The notes: generated by a model not told the origin, from the sequence alone. A stretch of 64,000 nucleotides of DNA from Pseudolabrys sp. Root1462 (GCF_001426945.1 NZ_LMFS01000001.1:2061120-2125119), one strand, 5' to 3'; counted from the first letter of the stretch, positions 1-9,841 are shown. Made by a program: numbers and translations.

Positions 1-333
1 ATACTCGGTCGTGTCCGTGGACAACGGCGCGCTGCCGAAAGCCTGGCGGCCGAACGCCGGAGCGCCGTAGGCCTGCTCCGAATAGGCGCTCTGGTTCGGC
101 AGGGTCGGCTGCTCATTCGGATGCGGCAGACTATCGCCCTGCCAGCCGGCAGTCTGGTCCGAAGCGGCGGCGGGCGTGCGGTTGCCGTTGTTACGGCCGT
201 ATTCGCCGAAAGGATCGCTCTGCCCGATCAGCCGGGCGAGCTCAGCGAGCGGGTCATTGCCCGAGCCGCCACCCTGCCCGCGCGAGGAAGCCTCGCTTGC
301 GCGATAAGCCTGCTGATTGTGGTCGTCCGCCAT
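1..333 (-). CDS. SPOR-domain protein, N-terminal part (cut by window edge)
   Basis: The first 111 codons are present; the gene runs off the left edge. The product starts MADDHNQQAYRASE and contains the segment NDPLAELARLIGQSDPF, which I recognise as the N-terminus of the SPOR-domain protein encoded just downstream of argS in many Rhizobiales. What is visible is polar and low-complexity (Gln, Asn, Gly, Pro, Ser), fitting a cytoplasmic linker before a membrane anchor; the transmembrane segment and the peptidoglycan-binding SPOR domain would lie outside the window. It is on the same strand as argS, about 100 bp downstream, so co-transcription is likely. The family assignment rests on this N-terminus and on synteny. 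Confidence 0.75.
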   Translation of the reverse strand, partial: MADDHNQQAYRASEASSRGQGGGSGNDPLAELARLIGQSDPFGEYGRNNGNRTPAAASDQTAGWQGDSLPHPNEQPTLPNQSAYSEQAYGAPAFGRQAFGSAPLSTDTTEY

Positions 334-433
334 GGCGTCCCCGGCACTGAATGTACAACTCGCGCATCGTCCCCAGCGCGATCACCCTGTCCCTCAGGGG
401 TTCGCGTCATGCGCGCTCCGGCAGATCTTAAGA

Positions 434-2752
434 CTACCGCATTTCGTCGGGCGCTTCGACCCCGAGCAGATCGAGGCCGGACGCCAGCACGGTCACGATG
501 CCTTGCACCAAGGCGAGCCGCGCCAGTGTTGTTTGTGGATCATCCTGGATAATGAACCGTAAATGCGGCGATTCCTTGCCTCCCCGCGACCATTGAGCGT
601 GAAATTCGCTTGCGAGCTCATACAGATAGAAGGCAACCCGGTGCGGCTCATGAGCCTGGGCGGCGGCCTCGATCATGCGCGGAAATAACGCCAGTTTGCG
701 GATGATCGAAAGTTCCCCGGCGTCGGTCAGGCGGGTCAGATCCGCAGAGCGCAGCGCCGCCGCGTCCGTTTGGAGCTGCGGCATGTCGGCCGCCACAGTG
801 CGGAAAATCGAGCGGCCGCGAGCGTGGCCGTACTGCACATAGAACACCGGGTTCTCGCGACTTTGTTCGATGACCTTGGCCAGATCAAAGTCGAGCACGG
901 CGTCGTTCTTGCGATACAGCATGTCGAAACGAACGGCATCCTTGCCGACTTCATCGACCACCTCGCGCAACGTGATGTAGTCGCCGGCGCGCTTCGACAT
1001 CTTCACCGGCTCGCCGTTTCGCAACAGCCGCACCAACTGCACCAGCTTGACGTCGAGCACGGCCTTGCCGCCGCTAACCGCCTTGACCGCGGCCTGCATG
1101 CGCTTGACGTAGCCGCCGTGATCGGCGCCCCAGACGTCGATCATGTCGGCAAAGCCGCGATCGACCTTCGACTTGTGATAGGCGATGTCGGTGGCGAAAT
1201 ATGTGTAGCTGCCGTCGGACTTCAGCAGCGGGCGATCGACGTCGTCGCCGAAGTCGGTGGAGCGGAACAGCGTCTGTTCGCGATCCTCCCAGTCCTCGAG
1301 ATTGCCGCTCTTCGGCGGCGGCAGCCGGCCTTCATAGACGTTGCCCTGCTCGCGCAACGCATCAATGGTTTGCGCGACGACATCGGCCGGCCTCGCCACC
1401 GGCAAATCGGTGGCAAATGGATCGGGCTCCTCGCCCTCGATCAGCGAACGCTCCGAGAAAAACACGTCGGGCACGATGCGCAGCCGTGCCAGATCGTTGC
1501 GGATTTCGGCCATCATCATGTCGGTGGCGCGGCGCCGCACGATCGGCAGCCATTCGCTTTCCGGCATGGCTTTGAGCTTGTCGCCGTAATCGGTGGCGAG
1601 CTCCTGGCCGCATTCCTTCAGATAATCGCCGGGATACAGGCCTTCCGGAATTTCGCCGATGTCCTCGCCGAGTGCTTCGCGATAGCGCAGGAAGGCCGAG
1701 CGCGCGAGCACATCGACCTGGGCGCCCGCATCATTGATGTAATACTCGCGCGTCACGTCATAGCCGGCGGCGGCGAGCAGGCTCGCCAGCGCGTCACCGA
1801 ACACCGCGCCGCGGCCATGGCCGACATGCAGCGGGCCGGTTGGATTGGCGGAGACGTATTCGACATTGACCTTGTGGCCGGCGCCCACCGCGCCCTTGCC
1901 GTAGGTTTTGCCCTGCTCCAGCACCGCGCGCAGTGCCTTCGGCCAGACATCGGCCGTCAGCGTCAGATTGATAAAGCCGGGGCCGGCGATATCGACCTTC
2001 TCGATCTGCGAATCGTCGCGCAGTTTTTCAGCAATGGCCGTGGCGAGTTCGCGCGGATTTTTGCCCGCTTCCTTGGCCAGCACCATGGCAGCGTTGGTCG
2101 CCATGTCGCCATGCGAGGCATCGCGCGGAGGCTCGACGACGATACGCGACAGATCCGCATCCGGCCCGAGCACGGCGCCGGCGGCGCCACGCACGCGCGC
2201 CAGCATCTCGGCGAACAGATGCGTCTGCGGCGCCGAACCGAGAACAGGCGCGAGCACGGCCGCCGCAGCGGCGCGGACCGTCTCCACCACACTGCTCAAG
2301 AACGATTGCGGTGCCGGAGCAGCCGCTGTCGCAGCGGGCTTGTCGGCTGGCTTTTTGGCGGGCTTCCTGGCGGGCTTGGCGGCTGGCGCCACACTGACAG
2401 TTGTGGTCGCAGCCACCGGCGCTTTCGTGACCGGCGCGGCCGGCTTCCGCGTCCGCGACTTGAGCGTCTTCTTGACGGTTTTTTTTGCGCCGCCGCGCGA
2501 CGGCGCCGACTTCTTCACCGTTTTTTTGGCGAGCTTTTTGATCGGCGTCGCAGGCAGTTTGCGCGGCGCCGCAGCCTTCTTCTTTTTCGCCGCGGCGGAC
2601 TTTTTCGCAGCGGTCGACTTTTTCACAGCGGTAGACTTGCTCTTCCCTTTGGTGCGAGCCTGGCTACGCTTTGGTCCGGCCTTGGTTTTGGACTGGTTTT
2701 TGGTTCTGGCCTTGGCCGAACGCTTCGCCGATTGTTTCTTCACTTTTGCCAT
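434..2752 (-). CDS. argS: Arginyl-tRNA synthetase with Lys/Ala-rich N-terminal extension
   Basis: Class I synthetase charging tRNA-Arg. The catalytic core shows the HIGH-type motif in [13 protein letters not shown] near residue 310 and KMSKRAG near 583, followed by an alpha-helical anticodon-binding domain at the C-terminus. The Arg-specific N-terminal domain begins about residue 177 (LFAEMLARV). Before it lie some 150 residues made almost only of Lys, Ala, Thr, Pro and Arg (repeats such as [13 protein letters not shown]), resembling bacterial histone-H1-like or AlgP tails. Usual ArgS length is about 550-600 residues; this is 772. No ATG lies between the tail and the core, only GTG/TTG codons without an obvious Shine-Dalgarno, so I keep the long start. 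The ArgS assignment is firm; whether the tail is translated is less sure. Confidence 0.93.
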   Translation of the reverse strand: MAKVKKQSAKRSAKARTKNQSKTKAGPKRSQARTKGKSKSTAVKKSTAAKKSAAAKKKKAAAPRKLPATPIKKLAKKTVKKSAPSRGGAKKTVKKTLKSRTRKPAAPVTKAPVAATTTVSVAPAAKPARKPAKKPADKPAATAAAPAPQSFLSSVVETVRAAAAAVLAPVLGSAPQTHLFAEMLARVRGAAGAVLGPDADLSRIVVEPPRDASHGDMATNAAMVLAKEAGKNPRELATAIAEKLRDDSQIEKVDIAGPGFINLTLTADVWPKALRAVLEQGKTYGKGAVGAGHKVNVEYVSANPTGPLHVGHGRGAVFGDALASLLAAAGYDVTREYYINDAGAQVDVLARSAFLRYREALGEDIGEIPEGLYPGDYLKECGQELATDYGDKLKAMPESEWLPIVRRRATDMMMAEIRNDLARLRIVPDVFFSERSLIEGEEPDPFATDLPVARPADVVAQTIDALREQGNVYEGRLPPPKSGNLEDWEDREQTLFRSTDFGDDVDRPLLKSDGSYTYFATDIAYHKSKVDRGFADMIDVWGADHGGYVKRMQAAVKAVSGGKAVLDVKLVQLVRLLRNGEPVKMSKRAGDYITLREVVDEVGKDAVRFDMLYRKNDAVLDFDLAKVIEQSRENPVFYVQYGHARGRSIFRTVAADMPQLQTDAAALRSADLTRLTDAGELSIIRKLALFPRMIEAAAQAHEPHRVAFYLYELASEFHAQWSRGGKESPHLRFIIQDDPQTTLARLALVQGIVTVLASGLDLLGVEAPDEMR

Positions 2753-2881
2753 CAGGAATGCCGCGGGTAAGGGTTTCGGAAGGCGAGTCTAAGCCGAGCG
2801 TGGTATATGCCGCGTGATCGCCACGATTGAAAGGCTTTATCGCCGCCCCGCCCCCGCTACCAGCCATTGGAATGCCGCATC

Positions 2882-3775
2882 ATGCCCTTTCGCTCGGACG
2901 CCTTCACCCGCCGCCACGCGCTCGCGGGGCTCGGTTCGTTGACGCTGGCCGCGACGATGAAGCCCGCCTGGGCCATCGACCCGCCCGCCAAGCGGATCGC
3001 CGACCTCGAGACCAAGCTCGGAGGCCGTCTCGGCGTCTATGTCAGCGATGCGACCGGCCGCGTCCTGATCGCGCACCGCGACACCGAGCGCTTCCCGATG
3101 TGCAGCACGTTCAAATTCCTGCTCGGCGCGGCGGCGCTCAAGCGTGCTGAACAGGGTTCGATCACGCTCGACCAGGTGCTGCCCTTTGGCGAAGCCGACC
3201 TGCTGAGCTATGCCCCGGTCACCAAGGCCAATGTCGGCAAAGGCGGCATGTCGGTACACGATCTTTGCGCGGCCGCGGTCACGCTCAGCGACAACACGGC
3301 CGCCAACCTGGTGATGCGCGCGATCGGCGGACCGGCGGCGGTGACGGCCTTCGCCCGCTCGATCGGCGACCACGACACGCAGCTCGACCGCTTCGAGCCG
3401 GAGCTGAATTCGGCCATTCCCGGCGACCCCCGCGACACGACGACGCCGCGCGCCATCGCCGAAGACCTCCGCCGCATCCTCGCCGGCAATGCGCTGGCGC
3501 CGACGTCCGTACAAATGCTCGAAGGCTGGATGACGGATTCGAAGACCGGGCTGAAGCGCCTGCGCGCCGGGCTGCCGCACGACTGGAGCACCGCCGACAA
3601 GACCGGTTCGGGCGCCAATGCCACCGCGAACGTCGTCGCGCTGGTGCGGCCGAAGAGCCGGCCGACGCTGTTTGTTGCGACCTACATCACCGGTGCGACG
3701 CTGGATGGCGATGCGCTCGACGCCGGACATGCCGATGTCGGCCGGATCATCAGCGATATCGTCACGCGCTCCTGA
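2882..3775 (+). CDS. bla: Class A beta-lactamase
   Basis: Serine beta-lactamase acting in the periplasm. Class A motifs appear in order: catalytic STFK near residue 74, SDN near 136, EPELN (the E166-x-x-L-N element) near 172, and KTGSG near 240. The N-terminus has a twin-arginine-like signal (TRRHALAGLGSL followed by a hydrophobic stretch and an Ala-x-Ala-type end at KPAWA), suggesting Tat export. About 297 residues, normal for the family. An in-frame TTG five codons upstream (2867) could extend it, but the ATG at 2882 gives a better signal peptide. It is divergent from argS. No LysR-type ampR gene lies next to it. Substrate spectrum cannot be read from sequence. Confidence 0.92.
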   Translation: MPFRSDAFTRRHALAGLGSLTLAATMKPAWAIDPPAKRIADLETKLGGRLGVYVSDATGRVLIAHRDTERFPMCSTFKFLLGAAALKRAEQGSITLDQVLPFGEADLLSYAPVTKANVGKGGMSVHDLCAAAVTLSDNTAANLVMRAIGGPAAVTAFARSIGDHDTQLDRFEPELNSAIPGDPRDTTTPRAIAEDLRRILAGNALAPTSVQMLEGWMTDSKTGLKRLRAGLPHDWSTADKTGSGANATANVVALVRPKSRPTLFVATYITGATLDGDALDAGHADVGRIISDIVTRS

Positions 3776-3871
3776 GGCGGCCGCAGGCCCGCGCCCGCTC
3801 CGCGATGCGTTGATCGCGGAACCTTCGCCAACCGTGCCGGTTCCTCTACTGGGGTCGCGACGTGTTTGCGA

Positions 3872-6247
3872 ATGAGGGCTGTTATGATCAACGATCCAAG
3901 CCGGCCAAGAACCGGTACTGACAATTCACGGGAGCGCAGGCGTCCAAGCTTTGGAACATGGCTGATCGGCGCCGGCGCCGTCATTGCCCTTGCACTCACG
4001 ATTTTCAATTACTTCTGGCGGGGCAATGGAATTCACGGCACCGCCGGCGCGGGCCTCGTCGTCGTTTCGACGGCGCTGATGGTCGCCGCATTCCTGGCCG
4101 TCGCATCCTTGCCGATGGCGAGATGGCTTCGTGCGCTGTTCATCGTCCTCATCGCACTGGACATCGTGGGCACGGGATTTGCGGCGTATATGCTCGAGGC
4201 CTATTTCGTCGTGGCCGCCATGATCGTCGCCGCGATTGGTTTCGTTGCCAGTCTCATTAAGCCGCAACAAGCCGGGACAATGGCCGCGGCCGGCATTGCC
4301 GCAATCGCCGTCGGTGCCTTTATCGCTCAAGGCACGATGTCGCGCGCGCAAGACGCCGCGCCGCAGTCGCCGGCTCCGCAGCAGCAGCCCGCGGCGCCCG
4401 TGGTCGGCGCCACGCATTACGATGGCTGGTACACCTTCAACGGCGATCTCGAAAACCACAAATATTCGACCGCCGATCAGATTACGCCGCAGAACGTCGC
4501 CAAGCTGACCAAGGCCTGGGAAGTGCACACCGGCGACATGTCCGATGGCAGCGGCAAGGCGTCGAAGAGCGACTGGTCGGCGACGCCACTGTTCGTCAAC
4601 AATACGGTATACGTATCGACACCGTTCTATCGCATCTTCGCTATCGCGCCCGACACCGGAAAGGTGAAGTGGACCTACGATACGCACGCGGTCCTCAAGG
4701 CGGTGACGCAGCCTGACCTGAAAACCCGCGGCGTCGCCTATTGGCAGGCGGCCAATCCGGAGAGCGGCAAGGCCTGCGATAAGATGGTCTATGTCGGCAC
4801 GATGGAGGCCAAGCTGTATGCGGTCGACGCCGACAGCGGCAAGCCGTGCGACGGTTTCGCCAACAAGGGCGTGCTCGATATCAACCAGTGGAACACAACG
4901 AACGCCAAGTGGCCGTTGTCGATCCTGCAGCCGCCGACTGTTTATAAGGACACGCTCTACATTGGCTGGGCGGGCAAGGACTGGGCCGACGCCGAAGCGC
5001 CTCCGGGCACCATCTTCGCCGTCGATGCGCGCACCGGCGCGCTGAAACGGACCTTCAACGCCCTGCCGGAAGATATCCGCAGGAAGACCGGCACGGCCAA
5101 TGTCTGGGCCAGCATGTCGATCGATCCCGAGCACGGCATTCTTTATCTGCCGATCAGCTCGCCGAGCCCGAATTTCTACGGCGGCAATCGCAAGGAGAAT
5201 ATCCCGGCCGCGACGTCGGTCACCGCGCTCAACGCCGACACCGGTCAGGTGCTCTGGATCCGGCAGATCGTCCATCACGACATCTGGGATTACGACACCG
5301 ATGCGCCTCCGACGCTGGTCGATATTCACAAGGACGGCCGGACCATCCCGGCTTTGGTGCAGTCCAGCAAGATGGGCTTTCTGTTCGTGCTCAACCGCCT
5401 GACGGGCGAACCGATCTACCCGATCGAGGAGCACAAGGTCCCGGCGTCCGATGTGGACGGCGAACAGGCCTCGCCGACGCAACCCTATCCGACGGGGCTG
5501 GCGCCGACGGTGCCTGATGAGTTTCCCGGCATATCGGCCGTCGCCGACATCGCGAGCTTCGGACAGTGCTCGCGGATGTTCGCGCAAATTCGCTATGACG
5601 GCCGCTACACGCCGCCCAGCCTAAAGGGCAGTCTTGCCTATCCTTCCACGGCGGGAGGCGTCGAATGGGGCGGCGGCGCCGTCGATCCGACGAGCGGCAT
5701 CTATGTGGTGAACTCGTCGAACGTCGCGCAGATTTATAAACTGATGACCCGCAAGGATTACGAGGCCGCCGACAAGGGCGCCGACCCCGGCGCCAATGGC
5801 TACTATCCGCAGGCGGGCTCGCCCTACGGCTTTTATCTGACGAATTTCGTCAACTTCCTCGGCATGCCGTGCTGGAAGCCGCCTTATGGCACCATGTCGG
5901 CTTACGACCTCAACAGCGGAAAGCTCCTGTGGCGCAAGCCGTTCGGCGTGTCCCAGAAGTGGGGCTTCTACATGCCGAAGTCATGGGGCTCCGTGACCAT
6001 CGGCGGGCCGCTCGTCACCAAGTCGGGCCTGATCTTCGTCGGCGGCTCGATGGACGCGCGCGTCCGCGCCATCGATCTGAAGTCCGGTGACGTCTTGTGG
6101 CAGGCGTTGGTCGATGCGCCGTCGGTCGCCAATCCCGCGACCTACACCTACAACGGCAAGCAATATGTCGTGTTCGTCGCTGGCGGCAACGCCATCCTCA
6201 AACCTCAGACGGGCGATCAGGTGGTCGCCTACGCGCTGCCGGGCTGA
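3872..6247 (+). CDS. Membrane-bound PQQ-dependent dehydrogenase, glucose/quinate/shikimate type
   Basis: Quinoprotein that oxidises a polyol or sugar in the periplasm and passes electrons to ubiquinone. The first ~150 residues form about five hydrophobic segments, the membrane anchor of the glucose/quinate dehydrogenase family. After an Ala/Pro/Gln linker comes an eight-bladed propeller from about residue 180, with family motifs DGWYTFNGDLENHKYS, VHHDIWDYDTDAPPTL and GGSMDARVRAIDLKSGDVLW. Length (~791) matches glucose dehydrogenases. Start could be ATG 3872 or ATG 3884. No pqq biosynthesis genes are in the window, so the cofactor must come from elsewhere. Substrate (glucose, quinate or another polyol) is undetermined. 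Confidence 0.9.
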   Translation: MRAVMINDPSRPRTGTDNSRERRRPSFGTWLIGAGAVIALALTIFNYFWRGNGIHGTAGAGLVVVSTALMVAAFLAVASLPMARWLRALFIVLIALDIVGTGFAAYMLEAYFVVAAMIVAAIGFVASLIKPQQAGTMAAAGIAAIAVGAFIAQGTMSRAQDAAPQSPAPQQQPAAPVVGATHYDGWYTFNGDLENHKYSTADQITPQNVAKLTKAWEVHTGDMSDGSGKASKSDWSATPLFVNNTVYVSTPFYRIFAIAPDTGKVKWTYDTHAVLKAVTQPDLKTRGVAYWQAANPESGKACDKMVYVGTMEAKLYAVDADSGKPCDGFANKGVLDINQWNTTNAKWPLSILQPPTVYKDTLYIGWAGKDWADAEAPPGTIFAVDARTGALKRTFNALPEDIRRKTGTANVWASMSIDPEHGILYLPISSPSPNFYGGNRKENIPAATSVTALNADTGQVLWIRQIVHHDIWDYDTDAPPTLVDIHKDGRTIPALVQSSKMGFLFVLNRLTGEPIYPIEEHKVPASDVDGEQASPTQPYPTGLAPTVPDEFPGISAVADIASFGQCSRMFAQIRYDGRYTPPSLKGSLAYPSTAGGVEWGGGAVDPTSGIYVVNSSNVAQIYKLMTRKDYEAADKGADPGANGYYPQAGSPYGFYLTNFVNFLGMPCWKPPYGTMSAYDLNSGKLLWRKPFGVSQKWGFYMPKSWGSVTIGGPLVTKSGLIFVGGSMDARVRAIDLKSGDVLWQALVDAPSVANPATYTYNGKQYVVFVAGGNAILKPQTGDQVVAYALPG

Positions 6248-6253
6248 ATCGGT

Positions 6254-6284
6254 AGCGGCGCGCGGATGAGATCCGCGCGCCGCT
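6254..6284. terminator. Perfect hairpin between convergent genes
   Basis: A perfect 14-bp inverted repeat (AGCGGCGCGCGGAT, loop GAG) fills the 36-bp gap between the stop codons of the PQQ dehydrogenase and the convergent sensor kinase, reaching the last base of the kinase stop. There is no T-tract on either side, so it is either a Rho-assisted bidirectional terminator or an mRNA 3'-end stabiliser. Confidence 0.55.
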
Positions 6285-7816
6285 CAGGCCGGCGCCGGCC
6301 AGGGTAATTCAATTGCACAGCTCAAGCCGGCAGGCCGATAGCTCAATTCGACCTTGCCGCGAAGATCTTCCTTGAGGCTGCGCTCGAGCAGCACCGAGCC
6401 GAAACCGCGCCGGTTCGGCGGCTCGACCGCGGGTCCGCCGCTTTCTTGCCAGTCGATGAGCAAGAGGCGGCTGTCGCCATCGGCGCGGGACCAGGCAAGA
6501 CTGACGCGGCCCTTGTCGTTCGACAGCGCGCCGTACTTTACCGCGTTGGTCGTCAACTCGTGGAACGCCATAGCCAGCGCCAGCGCCTCACGCGGCGGCA
6601 GTAGAACGCGCGGACCGGCGATATCGACGCGGTCTTTATAGGCGTCACCGGCATGCAGCGCGTCGCGCGCGATGTCGGACAACGCGGCGTTTTCCCAGTT
6701 CGAGGCGGTGAGCAGATTATGTGCCGCCGCCAAGGCCATCAGCCGGTTCTCAAAGGCCTGCCGCGGCTCGCGGGCAACGCCCCGGAATGTCTGATTGGCC
6801 ATGGCCTGCACCACGGCGAGCGTATTCTTGACGCGATGGTTGAGCTCGGCCAGCAGCAGCTCGCGCTGCGCATCGGCGCGCTGGCGTTCGCTGATATCGA
6901 TGTTGACGCCGATCATGCCGAGCAATTCACCCGACGCCGACAGGCGCGGCTGGGCGTGTGTCTGCAGCACGTGGTAGGCGCCGTCCAGCGCGCTCCTGTA
7001 GCGGCCGACGATGGTGCACAAGCGGCGCTCGGCCATGGCTTCGCCTATCGCCCGGCCGACCTCAGGCATGTCTTCCGGATGAGTGGTCTGCGCCCAATTG
7101 AAGCTGGCGATACCCTGCTCCGAAACGCCCCAGAACTCGCGCAGCATGCGATTGAGGTGGAGACAGTGGCCGTCCTTGTCGCTCATCCAGATCATCACGG
7201 GCGCGTTTTCCGACATCACCCGGAAGCGTTGTTCGGATTCGCGGAGATCGTTTTCCGCGGCGCGACGGCGCGCATCGGCCCGCGCCCGCTCCAGGCTGAA
7301 GCCGACCTGCCGCGCGATGGTGACGGCGAGTTCGATCTCCGAAGCCGTGAAGCTGCGCCGGTCCGGATAGTAGGTCATGAACTTGCCAACGACTTCGCCG
7401 TCGGCGACCAGCGGAATAAACCCGAGGGCGCAGATACCCTCGTTGCGGATGGTTTCCTTGATCCAGTCCGCTTCGGACGTGTCATCGATGTCGGAGACGA
7501 AGATCGGCTGCGGATCGCGGTCCCCGGGCCGCCACGGCGAATGGCCGCGAAGCATGTTGCGGTAATGATCGGACAGACCGCGCCAGGCGACGAACTGCAT
7601 CATCCCAGCCTCGTCGAACAGCAAAATGGAAGCACGGGTACAGGACAAAGTGCCCATGATGGCATCGAGCGCGGCTTCGTAAACCTCGGCTTGGGAACGC
7701 GCGCGATAGAGGCGATCGGTGAGAAGATAGAGGGCTGAGAGTTCGCTGACCGCATTGAGCCGCGACCCGGGCGTCACCGCACCGGCGATCTCGGCTTGCC
7801 GCTCCATCTGCCCCAT
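6284..7816 (-). CDS. GAF-PAS sensor histidine kinase, HWE family
   Basis: Soluble sensor kinase of about 510 residues. A GAF domain spans roughly 30-180, a PAS domain roughly 195-310 (EQRFRVMSENAPVMIWMSDKDG, then a PAC region with MIGVNIDISERQR), and an HWE-type kinase module follows: ELNHRVKNTLAVVQAMANQTFRG with the phospho-accepting His near 326, FHELTTNAVKYGAL as N-box, and a DWQESGGP element carrying the W and E that name the family. No membrane segments. I start it at ATG 7816, which has an AAGGAC sequence upstream; the frame stays open to 8263 but that part overlaps the divergent gene. Such kinases usually signal to single-domain or PhyR-like regulators; none is adjacent, so the partner is unknown. 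Confidence 0.85.
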   Translation of the reverse strand: MGQMERQAEIAGAVTPGSRLNAVSELSALYLLTDRLYRARSQAEVYEAALDAIMGTLSCTRASILLFDEAGMMQFVAWRGLSDHYRNMLRGHSPWRPGDRDPQPIFVSDIDDTSEADWIKETIRNEGICALGFIPLVADGEVVGKFMTYYPDRRSFTASEIELAVTIARQVGFSLERARADARRRAAENDLRESEQRFRVMSENAPVMIWMSDKDGHCLHLNRMLREFWGVSEQGIASFNWAQTTHPEDMPEVGRAIGEAMAERRLCTIVGRYRSALDGAYHVLQTHAQPRLSASGELLGMIGVNIDISERQRADAQRELLLAELNHRVKNTLAVVQAMANQTFRGVAREPRQAFENRLMALAAAHNLLTASNWENAALSDIARDALHAGDAYKDRVDIAGPRVLLPPREALALAMAFHELTTNAVKYGALSNDKGRVSLAWSRADGDSRLLLIDWQESGGPAVEPPNRRGFGSVLLERSLKEDLRGKVELSYRPAGLSCAIELPWPAPA

Positions 7817-8012
7817 GACCCCGTCCTTGCCCCACCGCGCCGGCCAGCGCATCGCCGTGCGCCGCCGATCCGGCTTCCCCGCCCGGGCCCGTAACGCCTC
7901 AATATCGAAACAAGTTCCATGGAAGAAGGCCGCCTTGGCCACCGATAAACATGTGTTAACCGTAATTTCGTAACGTCCGCCGCGATAAGGCTTAAAAATC
8001 GGGGCGAAGCGC

Positions 8013-9446
8013 ATGGCCGCACGACTCTTGCGAATGCCCCTGCGGAGGGATAGCCGCCCGTCGCCGCTGTCGGACATCGGCGACCGTGCCGGCCGATTGA
8101 GCGTCGAGATTGCCGACGCCGCCGGCCTGATCGGCGACCTCACCACGCTCGGCCAGACCCAATCCAAGAGCGCCGAGGGCGCCATCGCGGCCGCGCGGCA
8201 AATGGCCGAGACCAACGCCCTGCTCGCTGCGGCGATGGAAGCAGCGCGCCTCTCCGCCGACACGACCGAAGCGACTCTGCGCGACAGCGCCGGTCACGTA
8301 TCGACATCGCTCACCCGGTCGATCGAGAAGATCGAAGCGCTTGGCGATGGCGCCATCGCGCTCAAGGCGACCATCGAGAAGGTCGCCGCGACCATCCATG
8401 ACGTCCAGGAAACCAGCGCGGCGGTGCGCCGCATCGCCGACGAAACCGAATTGCTGGCCCTCAACGCCTCGATCGAAGCCGTGCATGCCGGCACCGCCGG
8501 CGCCGGCTTCGCCGTGATCGCCGCCGCTGTCAAACGGCTCGCCGAGCAATCGCGGCAGTCGACCAAGGACGCGCAGGCGCAGTTGGAGAAGCTGGCGGGG
8601 ACCCTGTCCGAACTCGTCGGCCAGGCCGACGGCAACACCAAGATTGCCCTCGCCGCCAAAACGGAATCGGCCGGCGCTCAGCAGTCGATCTCCGAGCTGC
8701 ACGCGTTGGTCGACACCGTTCAGGGCGTGACCCGTGAAATCAGTACCATGGCCGAACAGGTCGAACGCAACAGCGCCAGTTTCGAGACGCTCAACAGCGA
8801 GCTAACCGGCCTCGTCGGCGCGGTCGAGGCCGGCGCCGGCAAGCTCACGCAAGCCAAGGCGCGCACGGACTCGATCCTGACCATCAGCGAAGACTTCCTC
8901 ATTTTCATCGCCGACTCCGGCATCAAGACGCCGGACACGCCGCTGGTCGCGCTGTGCCAGAAAACCGCGAGCGCGATTGCCGCGCAGTTTGAACGCGCCA
9001 TCGCCAAGGGCACGATCAGCGCCGCCGATCTGTTCGACGAACGCTATGTGCCTATTCCTAAGTCCGATCCGCAGCAGATGATGACGCGCTTCGTCGCCTT
9101 CACCGACAAGGTGCTCCCGGAGATCCAGGAGCCGGTGCTCGAGGCCGATCCGCGGATCGTGTTCTGCGCTGCCATCGACCGCAACGCCTTTCTGCCGACG
9201 CATAACCTCAAATACTCGCAGCCGCAGGGCGCCGATCCGGCCTGGAACGCCGCCAACTGCCGCAACCGCCGCATGTTCAATGATCGCACCGGCCTCTCCG
9301 CCGGCCGCAGCGAGCGCGCCTTCCTGCTGCAGACCTACCGCCGCGACATGGGCGGCGGCGAATTCGTGCTCATGAAGGATGTCTCGGCGCCGATCGTCGT
9401 CAACGGCCGGCACTGGGGCGGCTTCCGCATTGGCTTCAAGGTCTAG
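8013..9446 (+). CDS. Soluble methyl-accepting-chemotaxis-like signalling protein
   Basis: About 477 residues without transmembrane segments. Residues ~70-290 are a coiled-coil MCP signalling domain with a recognisable hairpin tip (DETELLALNASIEAVHAGTAGAGFAVIA), the part that contacts CheA/CheW in the family. The last ~160 residues form a separate domain (PQQMMTRFVAFTDKVLP, then KDVSAPIVVNGRHWGGFRIGF) resembling the C-terminal sensory-type region of a group of cytoplasmic receptors; the ending resembles the final strand of Cache/PAS-like domains. The order, signalling first and sensory last, is the reverse of classical receptors. It is divergent from the HWE kinase, about 196 bp start to start. 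Ligand unknown; no other chemotaxis genes are in the window. Confidence 0.82.
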   Translation: MAARLLRMPLRRDSRPSPLSDIGDRAGRLSVEIADAAGLIGDLTTLGQTQSKSAEGAIAAARQMAETNALLAAAMEAARLSADTTEATLRDSAGHVSTSLTRSIEKIEALGDGAIALKATIEKVAATIHDVQETSAAVRRIADETELLALNASIEAVHAGTAGAGFAVIAAAVKRLAEQSRQSTKDAQAQLEKLAGTLSELVGQADGNTKIALAAKTESAGAQQSISELHALVDTVQGVTREISTMAEQVERNSASFETLNSELTGLVGAVEAGAGKLTQAKARTDSILTISEDFLIFIADSGIKTPDTPLVALCQKTASAIAAQFERAIAKGTISAADLFDERYVPIPKSDPQQMMTRFVAFTDKVLPEIQEPVLEADPRIVFCAAIDRNAFLPTHNLKYSQPQGADPAWNAANCRNRRMFNDRTGLSAGRSERAFLLQTYRRDMGGGEFVLMKDVSAPIVVNGRHWGGFRIGFKV

Positions 9447-9548
9447 CGATACCGGATCGGCTGCGGTAACCGCCGGTAGCCTTGACCGAGATCAAGGCCG
9501 CGATGGCCCACCGGCTCCTGAATGCTTGTCGCGATTCAGGAGGTCACC

Positions 9549-9749
9549 ATGCTCAAAATCGCCGCCCCTGTTTGGATGATGATCGGCACCACGCTCGCCG
9601 GCATCGCCGTCATGATCGTGCTCAGCGTGCCGTCGCTCGCCGCGCATGATCGCCAGTACATCCCCTACGCCGCCCTCGTCGGCTTCATCGTCGCCATCCC
9701 AATCGCCTACGTGGTCGCCGGCCGAATGCGCAACGCGTTCAGGACCTGA
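9549..9749 (+). CDS. Small two-helix membrane protein
   Basis: A 66-residue protein starting at the ATG at 9549, which is preceded by a near-perfect Shine-Dalgarno AGGAGGT four bases upstream (9539-9545); an earlier in-frame start at 9522 has no such site. Two hydrophobic segments (about residues 6-27 and 37-56) are separated by a short charged loop SLAAHDRQY, and the protein ends in a positively charged tail RMRNAFRT, predicting both ends in the cytoplasm. I recognise it only as a small conserved-type inner-membrane protein; no function can be assigned. Confidence 0.7.
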   Translation: MLKIAAPVWMMIGTTLAGIAVMIVLSVPSLAAHDRQYIPYAALVGFIVAIPIAYVVAGRMRNAFRT

Positions 9750-9805
9750 GCAGCGCTCGGTCGGCCGAACCGCGGTTCGGCCCGCGACGGCACAGTCGTG
9801 CCTAC

Positions 9806-9833
9806 TTGACACACGTGTGCCATTTGGCCTAAT
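9806..9833 (+). promoter_or_regulatory. Promoter and operator of the TetR gene
   Basis: A perfect -35 hexamer TTGACA (9806-9811), 16 bp, then CCTAAT (9828-9833, four of six matches to the -10). The spacer holds the perfect 10-bp palindrome CACACGTGTG (9810-9819), placed where a repressor would block polymerase. The predicted start site is about two bases before the ATG at 9842 and no Shine-Dalgarno is visible, so the mRNA may be leaderless or nearly so. Autorepression by the encoded TetR protein is inferred. Confidence 0.55.
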
Positions 9834-9841
9834 TGCGGGCC

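Noticed and set aside
770..2792. Long plus-strand open frames opposite argS (666 and 294 codons)
   Set aside because: They are antisense to a gene with clear synthetase motifs, show no family similarity and are Ala/Arg/Leu-rich, as expected from a GC-rich reverse frame.
7817..8263. N-terminal extension of the HWE kinase to 8263
   Set aside because: It overlaps the divergent MCP-like gene and has no domain similarity; ATG 7816 has a better ribosome-binding site.
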